This document shows positions 10,893 through 22,300 of a stretch of DNA of 60,000 nt, one piece after another. The DNA is from Glandiceps talaboti (Eukaryota; Hemichordata; Enteropneusta; Spengelidae), in assembly GCF_964340395.1 (NCBI RefSeq), contig NC_135571.1, forward strand, positions 12,893,546 through 12,953,545, written 5' to 3'. The notes under the pieces were generated by a model. It did not search any database and had not been told where the DNA came from. It saw nothing but the letters and a program-made list of their open reading frames with translations. Within the stretch, counting starts at the first letter, position 1. Each line of letters begins with the position of its first letter. The translations under genes were made by a program, and so were the position numbers.

Positions 10893-11600
10893 AAGTTCAT
10901 GTAGGTGATGTAATCTTTCTATCAAAATTAATCTTGATCAAAGAGAACATTATTCAATGGGTAGAAGTTAATAAATGGGCCAAGCAGATGGCAGATTTTG
11001 ACAACTGAAGTACTCAGAGGGCAAAAGTTCAAAAAATCTTTAGAGGGTAAGGTTGATAATTATTTATTAAATCGTTATTGGGAAATTGACATGCAAGCAC
11101 AAAAAATATAACTCAAATATGTATCACAAATAAATACATTTACATCATAAGCAATATCAATTAGAATCAATAAAAATGTAAACCGTACACATCAGTAAAA
11201 TTACACAGAATTGTAAGATGTACTAACTAAGATAAAAACACTTCACAAATTGGTGATAAAAATGACAATCGGTGTGGAGCTAAAATGATAAAAGAGACGA
11301 AACGATAAGAGGGTTAGGGTTAGGGTTAGGGTTAGGGATTTAGTCACTTTATAAGTCTTCACAAATAAAGAAATCGCAGAATATGTTAATTGTGGAAAGC
11401 AACCAGTTGAGTTTCGTATAGTCTACTTCCGATTTCAGAAAATGTCGCTAGAAAATTGCAATTTTAAATATACTGTAGGCTGTTTGAGTAAAAACCAGAA
11501 GACAACATTACTAAGGTACGGTATTTATTGGTACTGCGAAATTTGGAATTTTACCCCTCAAATTTGTGTTAATTTGCATAATTTTGGAGCAATGTACCCT
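10893..11600. repeat. Dispersed block, copy B (right part)
   Basis: This matches 2143-2830 and, in part, 18710-19130. It contains the TTAGGG run at 11311-11338. The next ~430 bases (11600-12030) are unique AT-rich sequence in which I see no gene. Confidence 0.7.
11311..11338 (+). repeat. Interstitial TTAGGG repeat
   Basis: Same run, at the same place in the dispersed block, as 2561-2588. Confidence 0.85.
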
Positions 11601-12029
11601 GGCCTGGTCTCAGAATTTTGCTTCGAATGCATTTTTTGGATTCAGCACCATGAAAAGTTACTCTGGCACAATGTTGGATTCCAACTTTTACCCCAAAATG
11701 CCTACAACAGTTAAAATTGGAACTAGACTAGTCTGTCTCTGATCTTAACCTAACAGCATTATATCAAGCAGTACTAATATAGATGCAACAGTGGTCCCAT
11801 TGTTTATGTAGACACCAAATTAACGTGACTGTATTTGTGCTCACAAAACAACTCCTCCTTAGCTTGATGTTGCTTTACATAATGTTGATATCGGAATATA
11901 CGTGGTTGTCATGGGTACATCCAGTTACCGGAGAGTCGTCATTGCTAAATTTAGAATTGATTGAAACGCCCCCAACCGTCCAAGAATTGTAATCCTGTAA
12001 CCAAAGCACTAACGACCAATGAGATTGAT

Positions 12030-12085
12030 GTGTTTGGTTGTCTGTAACCGAGCTCGAGTGCCTGTGGGTTCGAACCCAAACACAA
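12030..12085 (+). repeat. tRNA-derived SINE remnant
   Basis: TGTAACCGAG followed by GGGTTCGAACCC resembles the anticodon-to-T-arm half of a tRNA, including a B-box (GGTTCGAAC). No intact cloverleaf or A-box at normal spacing is visible, so it is a degenerate tRNA-related element and not a tRNA gene. Confidence 0.4.
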
Positions 12086-12099
12086 GTTAGGTTTGTTTT

Positions 12100-12289
12100 C
12101 AAACCAGGTACATTTGACTAAGTCTTTAACTTGGTACACATCCCTACTACATATATGGATAAAAAAATTGACAAAGTCTTTAACTTGACATACACACAAC
12201 TACATAAATGGATAAAAAAGTGTTGACTTAGTCTCTAACTTGACATCCCAACATATATGGGTTAAAAAGTGTTGACAAGTCTTTAATTT

Positions 12290-12328
<39 letters not shown>

Positions 12329-12900
12329 CTCTGCATATATGGATAGAAAAGTTGACAAAGTCTTTAACTTGACATACACACAACTACATATATGGATAAA
12401 AAAGTTTTGACAAGTCTTTAAATTGACACACACCTCTGCATATATGGGTCAAAAAAGTGTTGACTTAGTCTTTAATTTGACACACATCCCTACATATATG
12501 GATCAAAACATTGACCAAGTCTTTAACTTGACACACACCTCTGCATATATGGATCAAAATGTTGACCAAATCTTTAATTTGACACACACCTCTGCATTTA
12601 TGGATCAAAGCGTTGACCAAGTCTTTAACTTGACACACACCTCTGTATATATGGATCAAAATGTTGACCAAGTCTTTAATTTGACACACACCTCTGCATA
12701 TGTGGATAAAAGCGTTGACCAAGTCTTTAATTTGACACACATCCCTGCATATATGGATCAAAGCGTTGACCAAGTCTTTAATTTGACACACACCTCTGCA
12801 TATATGGATAAAAGTGTTCACCAAGTCTTTAATTTGACACACACCTCTGTATATATGGATCAAAATGTTGACAAGTCTTTAACTTGACACACACCCCTAC
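12100..12900. repeat. 51-bp minisatellite
   Basis: About 16 units contain TTGACCAAGTCTTTAA, then TTGACACACACC, then CTGCATATATGGAT. The spacing is 51 bp where I measured it (for example 12606 to 12709 is two units), with a CA run expanded near 12293-12323. The duplicated locus at 3750-3850 has only one or two such units. Because 51 is divisible by three, open frames run through it on both strands; they are not genes. Confidence 0.9.
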
Positions 12901-13064
12901 ATATATGGATTGAAACGTTGACCAAGTCTTTTACTTGATATACATGTCTGTACACATGTGGAGTAGAAGCATTCACGTGTTGACGAAGTCTTTAACTAAT
13001 TGTCATAATCCTGATCTGATGTGTAAGTTTTTATCCCTACATACCAAGACCCTAAAGTGGAGGT

Positions 13065-13144
13065 AGTCTCGGTTACCCAGACTCTCGCCACTGGGGGCTC
13101 TGCCTACGAGACCGCCCCAAACGAGAGTCTGGGTAACCAAGACT
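13065..13144. mobile_element. 80-bp hairpin MITE, second copy
   Basis: Duplicated with its locus; equivalent to 3963-4042, with small differences including GTAACCAAGACT for GTAACCGAGACT. Confidence 0.65.
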
Positions 13145-13160
13145 ATAGTGGAGGAGAATA

Positions 13161-13397
13161 GGGAACGTGCAATCCAGACTGAGCGTGCTCAGACGCAAAG
13201 GACTATGGGATTATCTGTGGTTATCGTAATACCTAATCTAGAGCTACCAATAAAAAAATCAATTGTCAGGGTAACTATGAATTGATCATTCCTGATTGCA
13301 AACAATGTAACATTATTGTTTACAATACCGATTCATTAGTATTTATTATCACATTTCCCATGATGCAACATTCAACATGGCGGGTTTGCAAGTTCCC
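13161..13397. mobile_element. TA-flanked MITE (mariner-like target site)
   Basis: The ends are inverted repeats (GGGAACGTGCAATCC at the left, complement GGGTTTGCAAGTTCCC at the right), flanked by TA. The same place in duplication copy A (around 4055-4060) reads GAATTAAGAG without it, so this is a filled/empty pair. A related copy in opposite orientation lies at 39012-39331. No coding capacity. Confidence 0.8.
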
Positions 13398-13438
13398 TAT
13401 TAAGAGAGGGGAATAGGCAAAAGAGAAACGTTGTTTTC

Positions 13439-14587
13439 TCAAAAGGTGCTATAGGTGAAATTTTTCATTTCATCCTCAGTATTCAACATTTTATATTCCA
13501 TTAAATCCATCATTTCAGAACAGAATTCCAGAGATTGTACAATTTTGACATCCTCAAACAGTAGTTTGGATCGCCAAGACTGTGCAGCTTCAGTCGAGTT
13601 CTTCTTTGTAGCCATGTTACTGGTTGTCTTCGTAGCAAATTTCGTGTTTTCTGAAATCCAGCGTGATACCTCAACCGGAAGTGACATACCCAAGAAATGA
13701 TAAATTCCTTCAGTTCCCCCTGTGGGGTCCATTGCTACATCCTCGTACCGAACAATTTTATATCTACCGTGTAACCACGATGGCAATGTTCTACTGTACT
13801 TAACCATTTCTGAGACACGCTGACAATATTGCTTCAAATGCTCTACAAGTCCAGCTTCTTGTATTGTCTTATTTTTAAGCGCCTCGATTTTGTTTTTGTA
13901 CATGAATTTTCTTGAGCTGACAACACCTCTTGGATCCCGGATCAGATGTAAAACTTTCAGGTTTAACTTCTGTTCTGTGACTAAGTTTTGCAGAATCGGA
14001 AGTGACGTAAGACGAATGACCTTCGTAGCAATATGGCGGTGATTTTTACATGTCTGTGTCATATCTTCAACAGTGACATTGCCACAGGTGGTGTGTTTGG
14101 AGCATAACCGTTTAATGACGTCACTGGTTTTAGCCATACTCCATGTTCGCATATGATGAACATATTGTGATGTAAAAAGACATTTATATATTGATGATAA
14201 AGTTTCTATCTGAGACGAATTTCCGAGATCTAATGTAATAACCTTTGCTTTTGTCATGTCTTGAACGAGTCTCAGAGGTTCAAAGAGATAAAATACATCT
14301 TTGTTCTTGTTGAATAATTGACTTAAAAAGGTTGACCCTGTTCTAAATGCTGCGACGACCAGAATGCTTAGTCCCTGTTCCGGAAGTGACGTCATAACAT
14401 CCAATGTATGGTTCTCTGTTTTTGAACTATTCAAATATTTTGCTTTTTCTGTTGTCATTTGTCGGCAGACATTGGCATGCCTCACGTTGATATGCATATA
14501 TTTGAAAGGGTCGAATAGAAACAACACAATGGTAAGCTGACTCATCAAGAGTAATACGATGAAAAGGGCACGAATATTTGTTGCCAT
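13439..14587 (-). CDS. Carbohydrate (GlcNAc/Gal) 6-O-sulfotransferase, copy B
   Basis: Intronless, 382 residues, with about 20 substitutions relative to copy A (about 95 % identical). The signal anchor, FRTGSTF loop, LIRDPRGVVSSR motif and AAQSWR are unchanged, so it should be an active Golgi sulfotransferase of the CHST1-7 group. I chose the start equivalent to copy A (MATNIR). Two in-frame ATGs lie upstream (14593 and 14605), but the stretch between them contains a TTTACAG acceptor-like site shared with copy A, so the longest frame is probably partly intron. Changes cluster after the 3'-phosphate motif (residues 229-236) and at 275-294. By eye, most coding differences alter the amino acid. 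Confidence 0.9.
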   Translation of the reverse strand: MATNIRALFIVLLLMSQLTIVLFLFDPFKYMHINVRHANVCRQMTTEKAKYLNSSKTENHTLDVMTSLPEQGLSILVVAAFRTGSTFLSQLFNKNKDVFYLFEPLRLVQDMTKAKVITLDLGNSSQIETLSSIYKCLFTSQYVHHMRTWSMAKTSDVIKRLCSKHTTCGNVTVEDMTQTCKNHRHIATKVIRLTSLPILQNLVTEQKLNLKVLHLIRDPRGVVSSRKFMYKNKIEALKNKTIQEAGLVEHLKQYCQRVSEMVKYSRTLPSWLHGRYKIVRYEDVAMDPTGGTEGIYHFLGMSLPVEVSRWISENTKFATKTTSNMATKKNSTEAAQSWRSKLLFEDVKIVQSLEFCSEMMDLMEYKMLNTEDEMKNFTYSTF

Positions 14588-14731
14588 GACCATTTCTGTA
14601 AACAATGCAATAAAACAAGATATTACTATTATTTAATTAAAGCACAATTTTTTGTTTAGTTAGTTTCAATACTTCATAATATCCTTATACATTTTGATGA
14701 CTTTATACATATATAATTATATATACACATA

Positions 14732-14952
<221 letters not shown>

Positions 14953-15356
14953 TTAATTAAAAAATATAATTAATTCAAAAGAATAAAGATATTATAAATT
15001 GTTACTCAGAGTACGATATAACATCCTTATTTTTTGGGGTTAAGTCTATAATGCTCTGCTACTGATATTGCATCGAGCACTGTTCTCTCCAGTAAGACAC
15101 TTATATTCATATGTATATTATCATGCACCTTGAACAGTATTAAAATGTTTCTGGCCAAGACGTTTCGCTCAGTCTTTCCAGAGCTGCCTCACAACAGTAG
15201 GGCTAATCTATCATGCTTAAGCCACAAGCAACAGCAACTCCTGTGATTATCATTTTGAGGTCACGTGACTGGACATAAGCAAGAATTACTATGATGGATT
15301 GGACCTACTGTGGCAGCTCTTCAAAGCCTACATAGAGGATAATAGGAGGCGATCAG

Positions 15357-15673
<317 letters not shown>

Positions 15674-16361
15674 ATATATGGCGGGGGGTCATTTAGTTAA
15701 GAATCTCCGACCCCGTTTTTGGTACAAGTCACTGTCTAGTATTTTAGACAGGTGTCTGATTAGGATAACCTTTAGGGTGCATAGGTATGTTAGGGTTAGG
15801 GTCACGGGTCACCGGTCAATAATTGACATAATAAATTGTCTTCCTAGGTAACTGTATAATCACAAGCACTTCTACCACCAATATTTATAAACATATATTC
15901 ATCACATGGTGGTATTTTATCAACAGTGTACTAATTTTACTGTCGACGTTCTTGTAATCCATATGGTATCCATGACATTAAAGTTGTACATGTTTACATT
16001 ACATCAATAATTTACATTAATTGATTCAAAAAATTTACCTTGACAACAATGTTTTTCTGCAATACAAAAAGCACGGATGTTGACATGTTATACAGGTATA
16101 TAGATCGATATTATTTTATTATAGTGACACAGTTTCACATACAAAAGTATACACGTACATAAAGTACTAAAAGAGAAAACTCTTTGTAATATACAAGTAG
16201 TAATTATGTGAAACCCCAGCCAAGTAATCGGCTTATGAGTCACTTGTACCAAAAGTGTCTCCACATGTGGTATTCAAGAAAAATATAAATCGTAAGCCTA
16301 TCGTTTTTCCCCTCAAATAATCGTCGGTGTTGTTGTTGGTGTTGATGGTGACGTTTAGAAT

Positions 16362-16416
<55 letters not shown>
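16362..16416. repeat. CAA microsatellite
   Basis: About 18 AAC/CAA units. The flanking 16416-16836 has no recognisable feature. Confidence 0.95.
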
Positions 16417-17554
16417 TCAGAACAAACTTGAACCACTATTCCTAATGAGGAGGATTATAAGACTCCATGCAAACCATAAGTGAGACTGAGTCTGAAACTC
16501 TCATTTTGAAGGAAGTCTCAGACCGTATCTGAGACTGGATTGAGACTTGTATGATGTAAACAATAAACAGCGGACGGCAACAGAAGTCATCGCATGACCA
16601 ACGGATGCAGCTAGCTAAACAAGGCACATGATCAGACACAAATCATGGTCGCTCAGCCCAACCGTGCACAAATTGAAAAAAACAAACAAAGCACACGCAT
16701 TGCATACAACGACGATTCAACAGTGACGTATGTGTAGTTGAATAGATCGAGGTTTGAATAACACAAAAATTGTCTGGACTACACTAGCCAAGGCTGTGAG
16801 GCTACCATTTACCCGTCTCAAAGACGAATGTTGATGTCTGACACGTCAATGGGCCATGCCTTATATTGTATATAAGGCATGGGTGTTGACGTGTCAGATG
16901 TGGTTACTGTTTAGTAATATTGCCTTTTTATTATTTTCTTTTTGGATTAGTATTTTATAAATAGTTAATTTCCCCTATTTGGCTGTTTCATTATCTATGA
17001 TTGGACTGAATTCTGATCGTCGAAAACCACAACCTCTTTTACGACACCGCCCAATAAGTACTTGAGATTTCGCGAATGTTATGTTTATATGTATTGATCA
17101 TAAGCACAATTTAGTAAAGTAATGCTTTCTTATTATATATTAATATATTCTCGTGAAAAAATGATCACACGTTTACATTACAGTTTACTGTTTATATTGC
17201 AAGATGGAAAAATAAATACATGCCTACCTTTGATTATACGTAATATTTAAGGACCCGTCTTGATTACGTCTGTGTGTATGTGTGTGTGTGTGTCCTGGGG
17301 TGTGATGTTAAAATATTACCTGGCTATTCAGATAATACATTGATATATGCAAATGAGTACAACTCGTTTATCCAATCGTAGACCCTGCACGAATGGTCTA
17401 TGAAGCAATCTGGTTGTTGATATGTATACTGGTGTCACGTATATATGCAAATGAATACATGTTTCACACTAGCATTATAATGATAAATGCGTAGTTATTT
17501 TTATCTACCTGTACATTTGCTAGTCTGTAAGATACAGACAGACATTCATGCCAC

Positions 17555-17880
17555 ACTATAAGCCAGCACTCAAGCCTGATGGGGTTGAACAACACGACAT
17601 ATCTTACAGTGGTTTAGAAGCCTAATAGGGCTTAACAACACAATGTATCTTACAGTGGTTTAGAAGTCTGATAGGGCTGAACAACACGACATATCTTACA
17701 GTGGTTTAGAAGCCTAATAGGGCTTAACAACACAATGTATCTTACAGTGGTTTAGAAGTCTGATAGGGCTGAACAACACGACGTATCTTACAATGGTTTA
17801 GAAGTCTGATAGGACTGAACAACACGACATATAAATACAGTGGTTGAGAAGCATGATAGGGCTGAACAACGCAATGTATA
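17555..17880. repeat. 46-bp tandem repeat
   Basis: About seven units contain GGTTTAGAAG, then TGATAGGGCTGAACAACAC, then ATCTTACAGT. A single unit-like stretch is in dispersed block copy A near 2055-2085, which suggests expansion from one resident unit. A GTAT microsatellite follows at 17956-18013. Confidence 0.85.
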
Positions 17881-18330
17881 TTACAATAAATTGCCAAAGT
17901 ATATATTACAGTGTGTTTTACAATCAATGAATTGCCAAAGTATGTATAAACGTTTATGTATGTATGTATGTATGTATGTATGTATGTATGCATGTATGTA
18001 TGTATGTATGTGTGTACGTACGTACCCGCAGAAGTAAACATATACTCAGTCGTTCGAAATGTATTTACTAAACCTCTAACTACTTGTATGCCATAGACCA
18101 TCACTAAATTGGGTAGGGGTGTTGTCCAGTTTTTCTACTAATTAGCACTAATTGCTCTCTTTCCCAGCTGACATAAGGGTATGACTTTTTTGTCAATTTT
18201 ACAGTTCAACACACCTGTGTTGATTACAATCACGATCAACTACTTAGGAATTAAATCAAGTTTGTTGAATCATACAGAGAACAGTGGGGCAGAGGTTGAT
18301 TCATGTCAGTATGGAGAATATTTAGAAGTT

Positions 18331-18470
18331 ACACCCCAGTATTTTTCTTCATTCAGCCAAAAGAAATATGAGTGACCTAAGGGGCCTTTGTCAGTATGAG
18401 TAGCTGGACTCGTAGTGATAACCTTAGGTCATGAGTATTTTCTGGCTTACTAAAGAAAAATATTGGAGAA
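18331..18470. mobile_element. Hairpin MITE (AATATTTTTCTTC family)
   Basis: The arms are complementary: CAGTATTTTTCTTCATTCAG with GAGTGACCTAAGG at the left, CCTTAGGTCATGAGTATTTT with AAAGAAAAATATTG at the right. A second full copy is at 34108-34246. Arm fragments are at about 23210-23245 (Kelch-like intron 2) and 47085-47125 (NADSYN1 intron 13). Confidence 0.65.
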
Positions 18471-19134
18471 TAACATTAATTATACCAGCGCCAAAAGATT
18501 GGGGAAAGTGCGTCTCAGTGCATTGTACACAAGAAGAGGTGGTGGGGGTGGTGGTGGAAGGGGTACTCCTGCTTATTGGCTATAGAAATATATGCTACCC
18601 TTTGGGGCATGTTTTCTCACCCTTTGACCAAAAAATGAGCTTTGTTTTTCGAGGTGAAGAGTCTAAAATGCAGTCAACTCTGTAGCTTGCTGTAGGATTA
18701 CTAGTACTATTAAGTTCATGTAGGTGATGTAATCTTTCTATCAAAATTGATCTTCATCAAAAGAGAACATTATCCAATGGGTAATAGTTAATAAATGGAC
18801 CAAGCAGATGGCAGATTTTGACAAATGAAGTACTCAGAGGGCAAAAGTTCAAAAAAATAAACTATTTAGAGGGCTAAGATTGATAATTATTTATTAAATC
18901 GCTATTGTGAAATTGACATGCAATCACAAAAATATAACTCAAATATGTATCACAAATAAACACATTTACATCATAAGCAATATCAAGTAGAGTCAATAAA
19001 AATGAAAACCGTACACATTAGTAAAATTACACAGAATTGTAAGATGTACTAACTAAGATAAAAACAGTTCACAAATTGGTGATAAGAATGAGGATCGGTG
19101 TGGAACCAAAATGATAAAAGAGACGAAACGATAA

Positions 19135-19380
19135 CAGGGCAGAGGTTGGTAAATGAACCAGTTGGTAGGGCAGTAGTTAATAATTGAGCGAATTAGAGGG
19201 CAGTAGTTGATAAATGAACCAATCAAATGGCAGTGGTTTATAAATGAACCAGTCACAGGGCAGAGGTGCATACATTAACCAATCACAGGGAGGAGATGCA
19301 TACATGAACCAATCACAGGGCGGAGGTGTATAAATGCACCAATCAGAGGACAGATATTCATAAATGAACCAATCAGAGAA
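19135..19380. repeat. ~30-bp repeat over the Kelch-like stop codon and 3' end
   Basis: About eight degenerate units contain AATGAACCAATCAGAGG and GGCAGAGGT. The last unit includes the Kelch-like stop codon (TGA at 19373-19375 on the minus strand), so the 3' UTR start is a tandem expansion of the sequence around the stop. Confidence 0.75.
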
Positions 19381-22300
19381 GACAAGCTGACATCATACAT
19401 CTGGCTGTTTTCATTGACTTTAGCATAGTCCATTGATCTGTAGATGGGTCATACACCTCAGCACTGTTTAATACTGTACGAGCACCACCATCATCAAGAG
19501 AATAGGACTTACCTAAAATGATAATAATTAAAAAACATGAACATCAAAAAATATGTCTTTATTTTATAAATCACAAATTTCAATCATCTAGAAAATTAGA
19601 TAATTCTAACCTTGGTGGTGGTGGTATTTGAGTCAAAGCAATATTTTCAAAAAATAAAAACAATTAAAAAGATCAAATAAAATAAAATCCTGACCTACCT
19701 ACCCTATTTTATAAGGCCATGTTATAGGAAACACACAGTCATTTTTTTCGCCTTACAAAGGGAAGATTTCATAATGGAGGGGCCTATGCCTGTCACCACT
19801 AGAGAGCACTCTCCTATGTTGCTGTAGACTGCTTAATAAATTGTCATGAAGCCCTAAATTTATGCAAGCATAGAAACTAATCATGCGATTATTTATGAAT
19901 AACAAAAACTTACCTCCAAATGCATAAATTAAATTGTTGAAAGTTACAACACTGTGAAACGATCTTTGTTTATGCATATTTTGAACATAAATCCATGTGT
20001 CTGTTTTTGGTTCATATCTTTCCACTGTTTTCTGTCTTGCTGTATTACTCACGCCCCCAACAGCATATATAAACCCATCTGTAATAGAAAAGAAATAGAT
20101 CTCTTACAAACAAATGAACCCAAATTGTTTGTATGTAGCTTCTTACCTCCAATTGCATAGATGAGGCCATTTTGTACCACAACACTGTGGAATGATCTTG
20201 GTATGTTCATACTCTGGACATTTGTCCATGAATCAAGGTCAATGTCATATCTTTCAACATGGCCGACCCAAGTCATGCTGCTGCCTCCACCAATGGCATA
20301 GACACAGCCATCTAAAACACCAAACAAATGTTAAATAATTTCATTGTGTTAGGCTTTAGCTCATAGAATGGTTAATTCTGAAATGTCAGCTTGTCTAACC
20401 GAGGACATTTTATCTCAAGGTTTCAAAAGTTTTTTTATGACATATTTGTCACTCTTTTTTAAAAAAAAAATGAATAAAAAAAAAAAAAATTATTCAGATG
20501 GAGTGTGGACAGGGTGCAAAAGTGCATACAGGCAGTGTGCACTGTAGTGATAACAAAATGTTGTTAAGGGTTGAAATGATAAAAACTCATTTCTTGTGAG
20601 CCACCATATAGTAAGAGATAGGGGATACCAAATTTTGGTGTGTCAGTAGAAATTGTGTGCATCAGTGACATGTCAAATTGTTTTAGAGGGCACACTGGTC
20701 ACCACATAGTAAGAGATATAGGGGAACACCTAATTTTGGTGTGTCACTGCAAATATGATGTGGCAAATTGGCTTAGATAGCACACTGCATGATACAGGTA
20801 AAATATTCAATAAAGTCTATAGTTCCCAAATCATTTTACTGAACCCCCCCCCCCCCCCCCCCCATAATGGTACATTGCACATTGCATGAGGACTATCTCT
20901 GGGTTTGTCAAGACAATGAAATAATGGTAGGCTGCAATTTTATAACATTTAGCTCGTGTCATCATGAGAAGCTTTCCCATGAACCTTTGCAGGAAAGCCA
21001 AAAAAATTGCCGAAAACATATCAAATGCAGAAGGGCTTCTTTACAAGATTTTAAATTGAGAATGTTACAGAGCCTGGGGTGCTATTTTGTCACCCAAAAT
21101 CATATGTAAGTTGATAGCAGTGATCAATACAAGTAAGTGTTACCAATGACAGAAAGGCAATCTAATGGACTGATGGTGTAGTTAGCCTATTGAAAATCTA
21201 GGTTACCATGACAACAATGTTTACTTACTGACTTCAGCTAACCCTAGTCCAAGTCTTGGTGTGTTCATATTTCTTTTTTCTACCCAGGAGTCAATGTCAG
21301 GGTCGTACATAAACACTGATGACTTCACTTCCTGTCTGTGGTTGCCAATATGAACTGATACATCATTTCCACCAATCACATACAGCCTTCTATCAACCAC
21401 AATTGCACTGTGATTAAACCTATGGGAACAAAGACCACAAAAGTTTTATGATGATGATAGTTTAAAATGATGTACTAAATAAATTGTAGCTAGGATTATT
21501 TAATGTCTCGGCAGTGGCCAATATGGATGAGGATTAGGTATTTATTTCGATTTTTAATTTATAAAACAATTTTATCATGGCTTCCTACTTGAAAAATCAA
21601 TGAAAAAACAATGTGAAACAACATTGACCAAGTCTGTGTTTGTAATTCTGACACCCGACTTGCTGGCTCACCAAGTCGGGAAAGTTGCACTTGAACTGCT
21701 AATGCAAAGAATCCGTCATGTGGTGTCAAAATGTGTAGGGTCAAAAGTTTTTATATATTGTAGTCAACATTTCTCACCTGAGTTCAGGAAGACTTGGAAG
21801 CTGACTCCAATGGTTATTCTCAATATCTAACTTTAACACACTCTTGGCAGTGAAACTTCCAGTGGGTTCTTTACCTCCACAAACATAGATCACATTGTCT
21901 TCTTTATCAACAGCGACAGCGGATTGTTTGAAATCTCGTAGCTGAGCCCAGACAGACTGGGAACTCACTTCTTTAGTTTTCCATTCATTTTGAACAGGAT
22001 TGAATGTACATAAAGTATAGACAGTGCCGACATTTGTGAACGTTGGGATTTTCAGTTTTGGTTGTTTGAGTTTCTTGTGAACAAAAAACATTTCTCCGTT
22101 GATGACGACAGCACTTTGACACTCTAGGTTGTATGGTAGTTTACCAACCACTGTCCATTCATTGTTACTGGTACTGTATTTCTCAATAGTCAATGTGTGT
22201 GGACAATTACCACTGTGAAACGAGAGAAAAAAAATTGAATACTGTCATTGTTGAATAGTATGACAAAACTCATGACAAGTGAGTCTAAGTGTGGCATACT

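Larger units (their letters stand above)
16837..19130. repeat. Dispersed block, copy C with palindromic start
   Basis: It begins with a near-perfect palindrome (16837-16898; arms TCTGACACGTCAA and TTGACGTGTCAGA around ATAAGGCATGG). Block sequence then matches copy A to about 17560 and again from about 18655 to 19130. Between these lie the 46-bp array and a hairpin element. It lacks the TTAGGG run: GATAACAGGGC stands where copies A and B have GATAAGAGGGTTAGGG. Confidence 0.7.

Noticed and set aside
12423-12887. Open frame with repeated 17-residue units that could pass as a repeat protein.
   Set aside because: It is a 51-bp minisatellite, open on both strands, of which copy A of the duplicated locus keeps only one or two units.
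13439-14605. Using the longest frame (388 residues) for sulfotransferase copy B.
   Set aside because: The added six residues cross an acceptor-like TTTACAG shared with copy A, where the same extension has no ATG; the aligned start MATNIR was preferred.
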